Source: Flavobacterium sp. (GTDB taxonomy: Bacteria > Bacteroidota > Bacteroidia > Flavobacteriales > Flavobacteriaceae). From it: 41,098 nucleotides of DNA. The notes under the pieces were generated by a model. It did not search any database and was not told the origin of the DNA. It was given only the letters and a program-made list of their open reading frames with translations. Positions 27,843 through 36,611 of the stretch are shown here, piece after piece. The translations under genes were made by a program, and so were the position numbers. The stretch's first letter is position 1. Every line of letters begins with the position of its first letter. The stretch spans positions 1 through 41,098 of the forward strand of contig JACMPO010000119.1 in the NCBI GenBank assembly GCA_014377455.1. The letters run 5' to 3'.

Positions 27843-28460
27843 ATGATGAATAAGATTTTAATTTATCCAACCTATTTTCCTTCAATAAGTCATTTTGTGG
27901 CAATGGCAAGAACGAGTGGAATTACTTTAGAAATTAACGATAATTTTCAGAAGCAAACTAACAGAAATCGAATGTACATTTACAGTCCAAACGGTTTACA
28001 AATGCTAAATATTCCTGTAAAACATACTAAAAATTCGCATCAAAAAACTAAAGATATTAAAATTGAAACTGCGTTTGATTGGCAAAAACAACATTTCAAA
28101 TCATTAGAAGCGGCATACAGAAGTTCCCCTTTTTTTGAATATTTTGAAGATGACATTAGAGTTGTTTTTTATAAAACACATACTTTTTTGTTGGATTTGA
28201 ATATTGAAACGATGACTTTAGTGTCCAAATGTTTGAGAATACCATTTATTTATAAAGAAACTACTGAATATTTTCACGAAAACAAGGATCTAATGGATTA
28301 TAGATTTCTTGCAAATGGCAAAAAAGATTCCTTAGAATTTGAACACTATACTCAAGTTTTTGGAGAAAAATTCGGTTTTATCAATAACTTAAGCATATTA
28401 GATTTACTTTTTAATGAAGGTAGAAATGCAAAGGCGTATTTGTTAAATCAAGTTTTATGA
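27843..28460 (+). CDS. WbqC family protein
   Basis: A 205-residue cytoplasmic protein. The N-terminal LIYPTYFPSISHFVAMAR (~6-23) and the central FDWQKQHFKSLEAAYRSSPFFEYFEDDI are hallmarks of the WbqC (PF08889) family. Members occur in O-antigen loci and elsewhere; a role in sugar-amine modification has been proposed but I know no established reaction. Two ATGs in tandem (27843, 27846) make the exact start ambiguous by one codon. It lies 102 nt after lepB, across the inverted repeat, and ends 6 nt from the convergent EEP gene. Confidence 0.9.
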   Translation: MMNKILIYPTYFPSISHFVAMARTSGITLEINDNFQKQTNRNRMYIYSPNGLQMLNIPVKHTKNSHQKTKDIKIETAFDWQKQHFKSLEAAYRSSPFFEYFEDDIRVVFYKTHTFLLDLNIETMTLVSKCLRIPFIYKETTEYFHENKDLMDYRFLANGKKDSLEFEHYTQVFGEKFGFINNLSILDLLFNEGRNAKAYLLNQVL

Positions 28461-28466
28461 ATCAGC

Positions 28467-29513
28467 TTAATCCATTTTTAATCGTGCCACTACAGGATAG
28501 TGATCTGAATTTTTAAAGTCTGAAAAATTTTGAAAACTCTTTACTTTCAAACTTTTATTGGCAAAAATATAATCGATTCTGGCTGGATAATATTTAAAGT
28601 TATACGTCTCTCCAAAACCTTTTCCAGCTTCTTCAAAGCAGTCGTTTAAATTACCTTTAACATTTCTGTATACATACGAAAATGCGCTATTATTCATATC
28701 ACCACAAATTAAAATAGGGTAATGACAATTGTTTTTATGTTTCATTAAAATTTCGGCCTGGAGTTGCTGTTTTCTGAAACCTTTACTTATTCGTTTGATC
28801 AAAAGTTCCGATTTTTCTTTGTCTATTGCATCTACATTTTCTTGAATTTCATTTACATCTGGAGTAATTTTAATGGATTGTAAGTGCATATCGTAAACTC
28901 TAATAGTATCAGTTTCAATTCGTATATCGGCATAAATTACAGTATTATCAGAATCTGGAAAATTGATATTTCCTTTATCTATAATTGGATATTTAGAGAA
29001 AATGGCTTGTCCTGTACGAATTTTGTTACCTTGCATAAAGATAAATTTATGTTTGTAAACCCGTAAATCTATTTTGGCAGTTTCTGAATATTCTTGAATG
29101 CAAAGTATGTCTGGATTTTGCTCATCTATAAAACGTTTAATTTTTTGTTTCACGTCGTCTCTCGGAATCCAATCAAATAAATTAAACAATCGTACATTAT
29201 AACTCATGACGACAAAATCACCTTCATCTTCTTTAATAGCAGTGTTTGAAAACTTATAAAATTTGTTGATAAAGGTGATTCCAATGATTAAAACAATTCC
29301 TGAAAGTATCATCTGACGCTTAAGCTGAAGCAACCAATAGATGAAAAATAAGCCATTAAAAATTAAAAATAAGGGTAAAATTAAAGTTAATACGCAAAGA
29401 AATGGAAATAATTTTGGTGCAAGAAAGGGTAAAACATAAGCAAGAACAGTCAGTATAGTTAACACTATATTGAGAAAAAAAATAATTTTGTTAAACCACG
29501 ATAGTTTCTTCAT
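28467..29513 (-). CDS. Membrane-anchored endonuclease/exonuclease/phosphatase (EEP) family hydrolase
   Basis: A 348-residue protein. Three hydrophobic helices (~10-90) precede an EEP domain of ~245 residues. Catalytic landmarks are MSYNVRLFN (Asn), CIQEYSE (metal-binding Glu), YDMHLQS (His), CGDMNNS (Asp-x-Asn) and the final SDHYPVVA (Asp-His). This superfamily includes sphingomyelinases, inositol phosphatases and DNases. The membrane anchor places the domain outside the cytoplasm and makes a lipid or extracellular nucleic acid substrate plausible. The substrate is not identifiable. It lies 46 nt downstream of the rhomboid gene and may end that transcript. Confidence 0.9.
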   Translation of the reverse strand: MKKLSWFNKIIFFLNIVLTILTVLAYVLPFLAPKLFPFLCVLTLILPLFLIFNGLFFIYWLLQLKRQMILSGIVLIIGITFINKFYKFSNTAIKEDEGDFVVMSYNVRLFNLFDWIPRDDVKQKIKRFIDEQNPDILCIQEYSETAKIDLRVYKHKFIFMQGNKIRTGQAIFSKYPIIDKGNINFPDSDNTVIYADIRIETDTIRVYDMHLQSIKITPDVNEIQENVDAIDKEKSELLIKRISKGFRKQQLQAEILMKHKNNCHYPILICGDMNNSAFSYVYRNVKGNLNDCFEEAGKGFGETYNFKYYPARIDYIFANKSLKVKSFQNFSDFKNSDHYPVVARLKMD

Positions 29514-29559
29514 TAAATAATTTTAAAAAACGAACAATAGAAAAGTAACGAATAAAACC

Positions 29560-30423
29560 TTATTTCCCAGCTTTAAATAAAAATTCTTTTTCTGAAGTAC
29601 TCAAGCTTTCGTAACCCGATTTACTGATTTTATCTAGAATCTCGTCTATTTGTTGTTGCGTTTTATCTTTTCTAATTATTTTACTTTCGGTTTTAGGCAC
29701 AGTTCCTCTAGTATTTACGTGTACTTTTTTGAAAGGGTTTGATTTATTTGGTTGAAATATACTAATAAAAAAATCAACAACTGCTGTAACTATTTTGCTA
29801 AGATCAGTGCCGTTTTGTAATAATTTGATAAATAAAAATCCAAAAATTGCACCACCAATATGCGCAATATGACCGCCAATATTGTCAGTTAAAATTTGCA
29901 AAAAATCTAAAACAATAAAAACTGCGGTTAAATACCAAAGTTTAATATTGCCAATAAACATCAATCTAATTTCCATCAAGGGTTGATAAGCCGTTGTAGC
30001 AACCAGAATCGCCATTACAGATCCAGAAGCACCAACAATATTAGATTGAAAACCAAGGAGATAATAACAAATTGCAAACAATCCACCAGCAAAAATTGCG
30101 CTTAGTAAATACAATCCTAGAAACTGTTTTTGTGTAAAATAAGTTAAAAATAATCTACTGGAAAAGTTCAAAATCATCATGTTAAATAACAAATGAAAAA
30201 ATCCTGCGTGTAAAAAAGAGTAGGTTAATAAGGTCCAAGGAAAATATAAAATATCCATTGGATTGGACGATAACGAAATCCAAACGGGATAATTAAAAGC
30301 ACCTTCTTTAAATTTATAAAACAAAATAATTGATAAAACAAAACAACCTACATTCCAGTAGATAATTTTGTTTGAAAAGCCTCCAATTTTGTATTGTAAT
30401 TTTAAATCGTCTAGTATGTTCAT
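29560..30423 (-). CDS. Rhomboid intramembrane serine protease (long form)
   Basis: A 287-residue membrane protein with six core helices. The catalytic dyad is Ser133 in GASGS (131-135) and His188 in GGHIAHIGG (183-191). The L1-loop/helix 2 motif HAGFFHLLFNM (72-82) is also present. A cytoplasmic basic tail (~215-287) includes RKDKTQQQIDEILDKISKSG, a helix common in Bacteroidota rhomboids. It cleaves transmembrane segments of unknown targets. It follows a second rhomboid gene by 28 nt. The two share only family motifs, so they are not a recent duplication. Confidence 0.93.
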   Translation of the reverse strand: MNILDDLKLQYKIGGFSNKIIYWNVGCFVLSIILFYKFKEGAFNYPVWISLSSNPMDILYFPWTLLTYSFLHAGFFHLLFNMMILNFSSRLFLTYFTQKQFLGLYLLSAIFAGGLFAICYYLLGFQSNIVGASGSVMAILVATTAYQPLMEIRLMFIGNIKLWYLTAVFIVLDFLQILTDNIGGHIAHIGGAIFGFLFIKLLQNGTDLSKIVTAVVDFFISIFQPNKSNPFKKVHVNTRGTVPKTESKIIRKDKTQQQIDEILDKISKSGYESLSTSEKEFLFKAGK

Positions 30424-30451
30424 TAGTTATAAATCGATTTTATTTTTAATT

Positions 30452-31192
30452 TTAATTCCAGCGTTTATCATTAAATTGATTTTTTTTCCAAAACCAAACC
30501 ATAATTATTCCAAAAAGTGCTCCACCAACGTGAGCAAAATGTGCTATTCCACCACCCATTAATGTATTGCCAGTTACTCCCGAAAATAAATCAAAAAGCA
30601 CTAAAACCGGGACAAAATATTTGGCTTTAATAGGCACAGGTATAAACATTAAAGATAAAACTGCATTTGGAAACAAGAATGCAAACGCAGCAAGTAATCC
30701 ATAAATAGCTCCTGACGCACCAACTGCTGGAACCAAAAAACTTTGTACAAAATTATTAAAATCAGATCCTATCAAAATTTCTTGCCAATGCAAGTTGTAT
30801 TTACCTTCGCTTAGTAAATTTATTATGTCAATTTTATTATATCCGTTTTCTATTAAAATATCCAATCCACTATGAAATTGATAATAATTTGCTAAACTGT
30901 GAATAAGCGCAGCACCTAACCCACAAGAAATATAAAAAAATAAGAATTTTTTTCCGCCCCAAATATATTCCAAGTTACTACCAAATGAATAAAGTGCAAA
31001 CATATTGAAAGCAATATGCATTATTCCACCATGCATAAACATATGCGTTAAAGGTTGCCAAAATTTAAACATTGGACTTTCAAAATAATACAAAGCAAAA
31101 TAGCTGTCTGCTGTAAGCACAAATTGCGAACCAATAAAAAAGATAATATTCATTATCAAAAGTTGCTTAACAACTGGAGTAACATTCATCAT
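30452..31192 (-). CDS. Rhomboid intramembrane serine protease (short form)
   Basis: A 246-residue membrane protein. Catalytic Ser160 lies in VGASGAIYG (157-165) and His221 in IAHFAHVGG (216-224). MHGGIMHIAFNMFAL (53-67) is the loop 1/helix 2 signature. An unusual ~50-residue hydrophilic insert (~100-150) separates helices 3 and 4. Its ATG overlaps the mutL stop codon as ATGA, so it is translationally coupled to mutL. It ends FNDKRWN without the cytoplasmic tail of its neighbour. Confidence 0.93.
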   Translation of the reverse strand: MMNVTPVVKQLLIMNIIFFIGSQFVLTADSYFALYYFESPMFKFWQPLTHMFMHGGIMHIAFNMFALYSFGSNLEYIWGGKKFLFFYISCGLGAALIHSLANYYQFHSGLDILIENGYNKIDIINLLSEGKYNLHWQEILIGSDFNNFVQSFLVPAVGASGAIYGLLAAFAFLFPNAVLSLMFIPVPIKAKYFVPVLVLFDLFSGVTGNTLMGGGIAHFAHVGGALFGIIMVWFWKKNQFNDKRWN

Positions 31193-33039
31193 AATGCAAA
31201 TTTTTTGTCAATATCTTCCACACGCATCGTTATAAAAGTTGGTTTTTGAAACGGGGAAACATTAGGTTCTTTACAAGCAAAGAGATTATTTACCAGATTT
31301 TCTTGAGCAACTTCAGTAAGATAAGTACCAGTCTTTACTGCCAAACTTCTTGCCATCGATTTTGCAATGGTATCATTTTGACTGAAACTGCTTTCTGGAA
31401 TTCCGTCTTGTAAATCGCTAACCAATTGCTCAAGCACAAGTGCTATTTCACTCTCGGAAGTATTCACTGGAATGCCAGAAATCATGATATAATTGTCGTC
31501 TACAGGCTCAAAAACAAATCCTGTATTTTCTAACGAAGTTTTTAAATCTGAAATTAACTCCAAATCGTTTTGTGAAAAATAAAGTTGTAACGGAAATAAT
31601 AATTGCTGACTTGACGCTTGTCGAACCGTCATGTTAGTTAAAAATTTTTCGTACAAAACACGCTGATGTGCGCGACTTTGATCCATAATTACCATTCCAG
31701 ATTTTATGGGACTTACAATATATTTTTTGTGTATTTGATACGTCCTGTTCTTAGTATGTTCTTCTTCTTTTTCATCAAATAAAGATGCAGTAACTTCATC
31801 ATTTTCAATCGAGAATTTAGAAAATTCTTCTGTATCTTGTTTTAAACCAACATATAAACTTTCCCAATTTGGAGTGTTTTCAGATTTTTTATATGTTGAA
31901 TTTCCAAAATTATTTTGATGTTGTTTTTCATCAGAAAATGGATTATACGATCGATCTACTTCTACTTTTGGATATTGTGCTGTTGCATTTTTATATTCGT
32001 AAGGTGTATCTAGATTTGGGTCTCTATCAAAATCTAAAACAGGTGCAACACTAAATTGACCTAAGCTATGCTTAATGGAAGATCTCAAAATAGAATATAA
32101 GGCGTGTTCATCGTCAAATTTTATTTCAGTTTTGGTGGGATGAATATTAATATCTATGGTATTTGGTGGAACTTTTAAAAATAAAAAATAGGTTGGTTGC
32201 GACCCATTTGACAATAATCCATCATAAGCTGCCATCACAGAATGATGCAAATAACCACTTTTTATGTAACGATCGTTTACAAAAAAGAATTGTTCCCCTC
32301 TATTTTTCTTTGAGAATTCGGGCTTACCCACAAAGCCATTTATCGAAACGATTTCAGTTTCTTCCTTAACAGGAACTAATTTTTCGTTAGTTTTTCCTGC
32401 AAAAACACTAACAATTCGTTGTCGTGCATTGGCTTGAGGCAAATTAAAATGCTCGCTACCGTTATGATACATTGTAAAATGAATGTTGGGATGTGCTAAA
32501 GCAACTCTTTGAAATTCATCTATAATATGTCTGAATTCAACTGTTTCTGATTTTAAAAAATTTCTACGCGCTGGAATATTGAAAAACAAATTCTTAACTG
32601 CAAATGATGTTCCTTTTGATAAAACCGTTGGCTCTTGCGAAATAAATTTACTTCCTTCTACAATAATGTGTGTGCCAAGTTCGTCTTGGTCTTGTTTTGT
32701 TTTTAACTCTACATGTGCAATTGCTGCAATCGATGCTAATGCTTCTCCACGAAAACCTTTAGTATGTAACGAAAATAAATCTTCTGCTTGTCTAATTTTT
32801 GAAGTTGCATGACGCTCAAAGCACAATCTGGAGTCAGTAATGCTCATTCCTAAACCATTATCAATGACTTGAACTAACGATTTTCCAGCATCTTTAATAA
32901 TAAGTTTGATGTCGGTAGCTTTGGCGTCTACAGCATTTTCTAGCAATTCTTTTACAACAGAAGCAGGACGTTGTACTACTTCGCCAGCAGCAATTTGGTT
33001 AGCAACATGATCGGGAAGTAATTGAATTATGCTAGACAT
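31189..33039 (-). CDS. mutL: DNA mismatch repair protein MutL (nuclease motif degenerate)
   Basis: A 616-residue protein. The N-terminal GHKL ATPase is intact: ENAVDAKATDIK, DNGLGM, TKGFRGEALASI and a GTSFAVKNLFFNIPARRNFLKS ATP lid. A linker (~335-430) precedes the dimerisation domain. In endonuclease-type MutL the motif is DQHA-x2-E-x4-E; here residues 453-464 read DQSRAHQRVLYE, lacking the His and first Glu. The later Cys-containing metal motifs appear as MARSLAV and SPFQKP where ACR-type and CPHGRP would be expected. It is therefore predicted to lack nicking activity. It works with MutS after mismatch recognition. A TAAATTTG element (33118-33111) lies upstream. Confidence 0.95.
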   Translation of the reverse strand: MSSIIQLLPDHVANQIAAGEVVQRPASVVKELLENAVDAKATDIKLIIKDAGKSLVQVIDNGLGMSITDSRLCFERHATSKIRQAEDLFSLHTKGFRGEALASIAAIAHVELKTKQDQDELGTHIIVEGSKFISQEPTVLSKGTSFAVKNLFFNIPARRNFLKSETVEFRHIIDEFQRVALAHPNIHFTMYHNGSEHFNLPQANARQRIVSVFAGKTNEKLVPVKEETEIVSINGFVGKPEFSKKNRGEQFFFVNDRYIKSGYLHHSVMAAYDGLLSNGSQPTYFLFLKVPPNTIDINIHPTKTEIKFDDEHALYSILRSSIKHSLGQFSVAPVLDFDRDPNLDTPYEYKNATAQYPKVEVDRSYNPFSDEKQHQNNFGNSTYKKSENTPNWESLYVGLKQDTEEFSKFSIENDEVTASLFDEKEEEHTKNRTYQIHKKYIVSPIKSGMVIMDQSRAHQRVLYEKFLTNMTVRQASSQQLLFPLQLYFSQNDLELISDLKTSLENTGFVFEPVDDNYIMISGIPVNTSESEIALVLEQLVSDLQDGIPESSFSQNDTIAKSMARSLAVKTGTYLTEVAQENLVNNLFACKEPNVSPFQKPTFITMRVEDIDKKFAL

Positions 33040-33192
33040 TAATTTTATGTTTTCAAAAATTTTACTAAATCAGGAACAATTTCCCAAGGAATTTAGCTTA
33101 CAAATTTAGGTAAAATCCAGCAGTTTTTTTAGTTAAGGAGATACTAAAAGTTCAAAATAGAAACTACAATATTATTGTAATTCAGGGAACAT

Positions 33193-33711
33193 TTATCGGA
33201 AACCTGAAACTGCTTTTCGGGTTCCAGAAGTTTTTTTCAAGGATGCCATTTTTATTGCTGCAATTGCAGCTTCGGTACCTTTATTTCCATGAATTCCGCC
33301 ACTTCTATCGATAGATTGTTGTTCAGTATTATCTGTAAGTAAGCAGAAAATTACGGGAACATCTGAGGCCACATTCAAATCTTTTATTCCTTGTGTAACG
33401 CCATCACAAACAAATTCGAAATGCATGGTTTCCCCTTTTATAACACAACCTATGGTTATTACACAATCTACATTTTGAGTTTTAATCATTCGTTTTGCAC
33501 CATAAATAAGTTCAAAACTTCCTGGAACATTCCATCGAATAATGTTTTCGTTTCCTGCGCCACAATCTAAAAGTGCTTCAAGCGCCCCTTTAAATAATCC
33601 TTCTGTAATATGCTCATTCCATTCTGAAACAACAATCCCAAACCGGAAATCTTTTGCATTTGGCAATTTGGTTTTGTCATATTCTGAAAGATTTTTATTA
33701 GCTGTTGCCAT
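33193..33711 (-). CDS. ribH: 6,7-dimethyl-8-ribityllumazine synthase
   Basis: A 172-residue enzyme condensing the ribityl-pyrimidine and dihydroxybutanone phosphate in riboflavin synthesis; it normally forms pentamers or icosahedral 60-mers. Conserved features are FGIVVSEWNEHITEGL (24-40), WNVPGSFELIYGAKR (60-74), the catalytic histidine in GETMHFEFV (93-101, His97), and the phosphate-binding GNKGTEAA (142-149). No other rib gene or FMN riboswitch is nearby. It sits between the TPR gene and mutL, separated from the former by a terminator. Confidence 0.97.
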   Translation of the reverse strand: MATANKNLSEYDKTKLPNAKDFRFGIVVSEWNEHITEGLFKGALEALLDCGAGNENIIRWNVPGSFELIYGAKRMIKTQNVDCVITIGCVIKGETMHFEFVCDGVTQGIKDLNVASDVPVIFCLLTDNTEQQSIDRSGGIHGNKGTEAAIAAIKMASLKKTSGTRKAVSGFR

Positions 33712-33738
33712 TTGAATAATTTTATGATGTGTGTTAAT

Positions 33739-33791
33739 AAAAAAACGAATTAAAAATTGATGACAATCTTTAATTCGTAATTTTTAATTCG
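33739..33791 (-). terminator. Terminator after the TPR gene with alternative pairings
   Basis: Read on the minus strand, a 13-bp perfect stem (33791-33779 with 33758-33746, CGAATTAAAAATT/AATTTTTAATTCG) is followed by seven Ts just downstream of the TPR gene. A second copy of the left arm at 33778-33769 can pair with the same right arm, giving two mutually exclusive hairpins. Confidence 0.65.
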
Positions 33792-33799
33792 AAATTAAT

Positions 33800-34594
33800 T
33801 TATTGAGCCATTCCAATTAGCGCATCTATGTTTTGACCTTCTGGTGTTGTATCATATTTTTCTTTTATTTCAGTAAAATACTTTACAGCATCAGCTTTTT
33901 TACCCATTAACATCGCCGTTTGTCCAGCTTTCATTAAATATCGAGGCGCAGTCAATTCATTATCATTCATTCCAGCTGCTTTTACATAAAGATCTAATGC
34001 TTTTTGCATATCATTTTTTTGTGAATAGCAATCACCAATTGCTCCTGTTGCAATTGCCCTTAAAAATGCATCTTTAGACGAAAATTTCTCTAAATATTTA
34101 ATTGCATCATCATATTTTTTTAAATTTAAGTAAGATATTCCAGCGTAATAGTTAGCAATATTTCCAGAATCAGTACCAGAATATTGGTTTGCTATGCCTA
34201 TCGCACCTTGCTTGCCTTCGGATCCTTTTAACACTAAATTAAATAATGAATCTTGAGTTTTTGCTACAGTACCATCTACAGCCAATTGAAAATTTTGTTG
34301 TGCTACAAATAAATCATCTGTTGCTGTTTGCTCCTTTGGTTCAGCTACAAAACGCTGATATAACAGGTATCCAATAGTTACAAAAGCAGCAACTGCAAGA
34401 ACTCCTAAAATGTATTTTTGATTTCTAGCAATCCAATCTTCTGTTTTTGATGCTGTTTCGTCTAGTGAGTCAAATGCTCTGGCAGTAGCACTGTTTTTAT
34501 CTTCAATATTTGGAGTCTCTTCGATAAAATTAGAATCTAATTTTTCTTCTTTTTCTTTTGGAGCCTTGTAACCTCTTTTATTGTAAGTTGCCAT
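33800..34594 (-). CDS. Membrane-anchored tetratricopeptide-repeat protein
   Basis: A 264-residue protein with a charged cytoplasmic N-terminus (1-58), a single transmembrane helix (61-80, YILGVLAVAAFVTIGYLLYQ) and a periplasmic part of four or so TPR-like helix pairs (~95-264; for example NIANYYAGISYLNLKKYDDAIKYL). Topology and length resemble YfgM-type ancillary Sec-translocon proteins. That resemblance is inference, and tetratricopeptide proteins of this kind are usually scaffolds. It is divergent from recF and closed by its own terminator. A TATTTTTG element (34622-34615) precedes it. Confidence 0.85.
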   Translation of the reverse strand: MATYNKRGYKAPKEKEEKLDSNFIEETPNIEDKNSATARAFDSLDETASKTEDWIARNQKYILGVLAVAAFVTIGYLLYQRFVAEPKEQTATDDLFVAQQNFQLAVDGTVAKTQDSLFNLVLKGSEGKQGAIGIANQYSGTDSGNIANYYAGISYLNLKKYDDAIKYLEKFSSKDAFLRAIATGAIGDCYSQKNDMQKALDLYVKAAGMNDNELTAPRYLMKAGQTAMLMGKKADAVKYFTEIKEKYDTTPEGQNIDALIGMAQ

Positions 34595-34614
34595 TTAAGT
34601 TATTTTAGTGTGCG

Positions 34615-34622
34615 CAAAAATA
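34615..34622 (-). promoter_or_regulatory. Candidate -7 element for the TPR gene
   Basis: TATTTTTG (34622-34615, minus strand) fits TAnnTTTG, 20 nt before the start codon. No TTG lies at the standard spacing. Confidence 0.35.
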
Positions 34623-34749
34623 AAATTTTTATTCATATTTAAAAGCGATTTTAGTCGATATTTTTTAATAATTTGCACACCACAAGTATTAATTGCTTAC
34701 ACAGACTTTAATAGAAGCTATTTTTTTCAATAGCACCAAGCCTTTACAG

Positions 34750-35829
34750 ATGTTTTTAAAAAAAATTGCATTGTTCAATTACAAAAATTTTTCAGAAATT
34801 AATTTTGATTTTAATGCAAAAATCAATTGTTTTGTTGGTAAAAATGGTGTTGGAAAAACAAATGTGCTCGATGCTATTTATCATTTAGCAAATGGTAAAA
34901 GTTATTTTAATCCGCTTGCAGTTCAAAATATAAAACACAATCAAGATTTTTTTGTTATCGAAGGTGAATTTGAAAAAGCTTCCCGTAATGAGCAAATTGT
35001 GAGCAGTTTTAAAAAAGGACAAAAAAAAATATTGAAGCGAAACGGAAAGGCCTACGAAAAATTTTCTGATCATATTGGGCTAATTCCCTTAGTAATTATT
35101 TCTCCTGCCGATAGCGATTTGATAACTGAAGGAAGTGAAACTAGACGAAAGTTTGTAGATAATGTTATTTCTCAATTGGATCCAAGCTATTTACAGCAAA
35201 TAATTCAATACGGAAAAATTATAAGTCAACGTAATGCCTTGTTGAAATATTTTGCGTTAAATCATGTTTTTGAAACCGATATGTTGCAGATTTATAATGA
35301 ACAATTACATGTTTTAGGACAATTAATATTTGAAAAACGAAAGAATTTTATTGCAGATTTTTTACCGATTTTTATAAAACACCATCAGGCGATAACAAAT
35401 TCCAATGAATCAGTCGCTTTAATTTATGAAAGTCATCTTTTTGAAAATGATACGGTAACCTTGTTAGTAAACAATATTAATAAAGACAGAGCTTTACAAT
35501 ACACATCAGTTGGAATTCATAAAGACGATTTGTCATTTCAAATAGATTCTTTCCCCATTAAAAAATTTGGTTCTCAAGGACAGCAAAAATCATTTTTAAT
35601 TGCACTGAAATTAGCTCAATTTGAATTTGTTAAAAAACAAAGTGGTGAAAGACCTATATTATTGTTTGATGATATTTTTGACAAATTAGATGAAGATCGT
35701 GTGGAAAAAATTGTGGCAATGGTAAATCAAGATCAGTTTGGGCAACTATTTATTTCGGACACACATCCTGAGCGCACTGAAAATATAGTAAAAACAACGC
35801 ATCAGAGTTATAAAATTTTCAATTTGTGA
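34750..35829 (+). CDS. recF: DNA replication and repair protein RecF
   Basis: I place the start at the ATG at 34750 (359 residues, [14 protein letters not shown]), as in other RecF proteins; an upstream TTG in frame would add 19 residues not found in the family. Walker A is GKNGVGKT (30-37), the ABC-type signature is [16 protein letters not shown], and Walker B is [12 protein letters not shown]. RecF is an SMC-like ATPase that with RecO and RecR loads RecA at gaps in stalled forks. It is not next to dnaA, dnaN or gyrB as in many bacteria. It heads a plus-strand row ending with murB. Confidence 0.96.
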   Translation: MFLKKIALFNYKNFSEINFDFNAKINCFVGKNGVGKTNVLDAIYHLANGKSYFNPLAVQNIKHNQDFFVIEGEFEKASRNEQIVSSFKKGQKKILKRNGKAYEKFSDHIGLIPLVIISPADSDLITEGSETRRKFVDNVISQLDPSYLQQIIQYGKIISQRNALLKYFALNHVFETDMLQIYNEQLHVLGQLIFEKRKNFIADFLPIFIKHHQAITNSNESVALIYESHLFENDTVTLLVNNINKDRALQYTSVGIHKDDLSFQIDSFPIKKFGSQGQQKSFLIALKLAQFEFVKKQSGERPILLFDDIFDKLDEDRVEKIVAMVNQDQFGQLFISDTHPERTENIVKTTHQSYKIFNL

Positions 35830-35852
35830 TTGGTTTAAATTCTGTAAATTAG
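35824..35852 (+). promoter_or_regulatory. Possible promoter for the rhodanese-thioredoxin gene
   Basis: TTG (35824-35826, at the end of recF), an 18-nt spacer and TAAATTAG (35845-35852, one mismatch from TAnnTTTG) end 21 nt before the next ATG. Confidence 0.4.
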
Positions 35853-35873
35853 CACATAAAATAATTTTGTAAA

Positions 35874-36566
35874 ATGAAAAATATAGTTATCACATTATTT
35901 CTTATTACATTTTTTGCCACTTGCAATGGGCAAAGTAACCTTGTTATAGAAACAATAGATGCAAAAGAATTTGCAGAAAAACTAAAAACTTCAATTAATC
36001 CACAAATTTTAGATGTTCGAACTCCAACTGAATTTGCCATAGAACATATCGAAAATGCTTCAAATATCAACTGGAACGGCGATAATTTTGATGCAACTGT
36101 TCAAAAACTAGATAAAACAAAACCTGTTTTTATATACTGCAAAGTAGTAGGAAGGAGCAAGCTAGCATCAGAGAAATTAGGAACACTCGGATTTACAAAA
36201 ATTTACGATTTAAAAGGAGGCATTATGAAGTGGAATGCTTCTGGTTTTGGAAAACCTAGTGATAAAATTATTGGAATGTGCCCGCAGGAATTTGGCGATT
36301 TATTAAAAACAGATAAAAAAATTATTATAAACTTTTATGCAAAATGGTGTGAACCTTGCAAAATTATGGAACCCTATATTTTGAAATTACAAACAGAAAT
36401 GAAAGGTAAAATTACAATAGTTCGTCTTGATGCGGATGAAAACAAAACGCTGTTAGAGTCTTTAAAAATTGATGGATTACCTGTAATTTTAATTTATGAA
36501 AATGCTAAAGAAGTTTGGCGGAACATTGGGTTTTTATCTGAAGATGAATTCAAAAAACATTTATAA
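35874..36566 (+). CDS. Exported rhodanese-thioredoxin fusion protein
   Basis: A 230-residue protein with an N-terminal export signal (MKNIVITLFLITFFATCNGQ); Cys17 may be lipidated, though the lipobox FATC is weak. A rhodanese domain (~25-125) has the active-site loop IYCKVVGRS with Cys89, starts with QILDVRTPTEF and ends KGGIMKW. A thioredoxin domain (~135-230) follows with WCEPC (Cys159, Cys162) and the cis-proline region IDGLPVILIYE. The pairing suggests periplasmic sulfur transfer whose persulfide or disulfide product is resolved by the adjoining thioredoxin site. The acceptor is unknown. Confidence 0.9.
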   Translation: MKNIVITLFLITFFATCNGQSNLVIETIDAKEFAEKLKTSINPQILDVRTPTEFAIEHIENASNINWNGDNFDATVQKLDKTKPVFIYCKVVGRSKLASEKLGTLGFTKIYDLKGGIMKWNASGFGKPSDKIIGMCPQEFGDLLKTDKKIIINFYAKWCEPCKIMEPYILKLQTEMKGKITIVRLDADENKTLLESLKIDGLPVILIYENAKEVWRNIGFLSEDEFKKHL

Positions 36567-36611
36567 ACTATAAGATTTTAAAGGCAATCAAATTTTAGAA
36601 ATAATAAACAA

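Noticed and set aside
29146..29155. TGTTTCACGT, half of a parS-like site
   Set aside because: Only the left half of the consensus palindrome is present, it lies inside the EEP gene, and the other half (CGTCTC) does not match.
34608..34680. Inverted repeat GTGTGC/GCACAC in the TPR-recF divergent gap
   Set aside because: Only 6 bp, widely separated and imperfect beyond that; likely chance.
34693..34749. TTG-initiated 19-codon extension of RecF
   Set aside because: The added residues are not part of the RecF family, whose proteins begin at the conserved MFLKKI-like strand.
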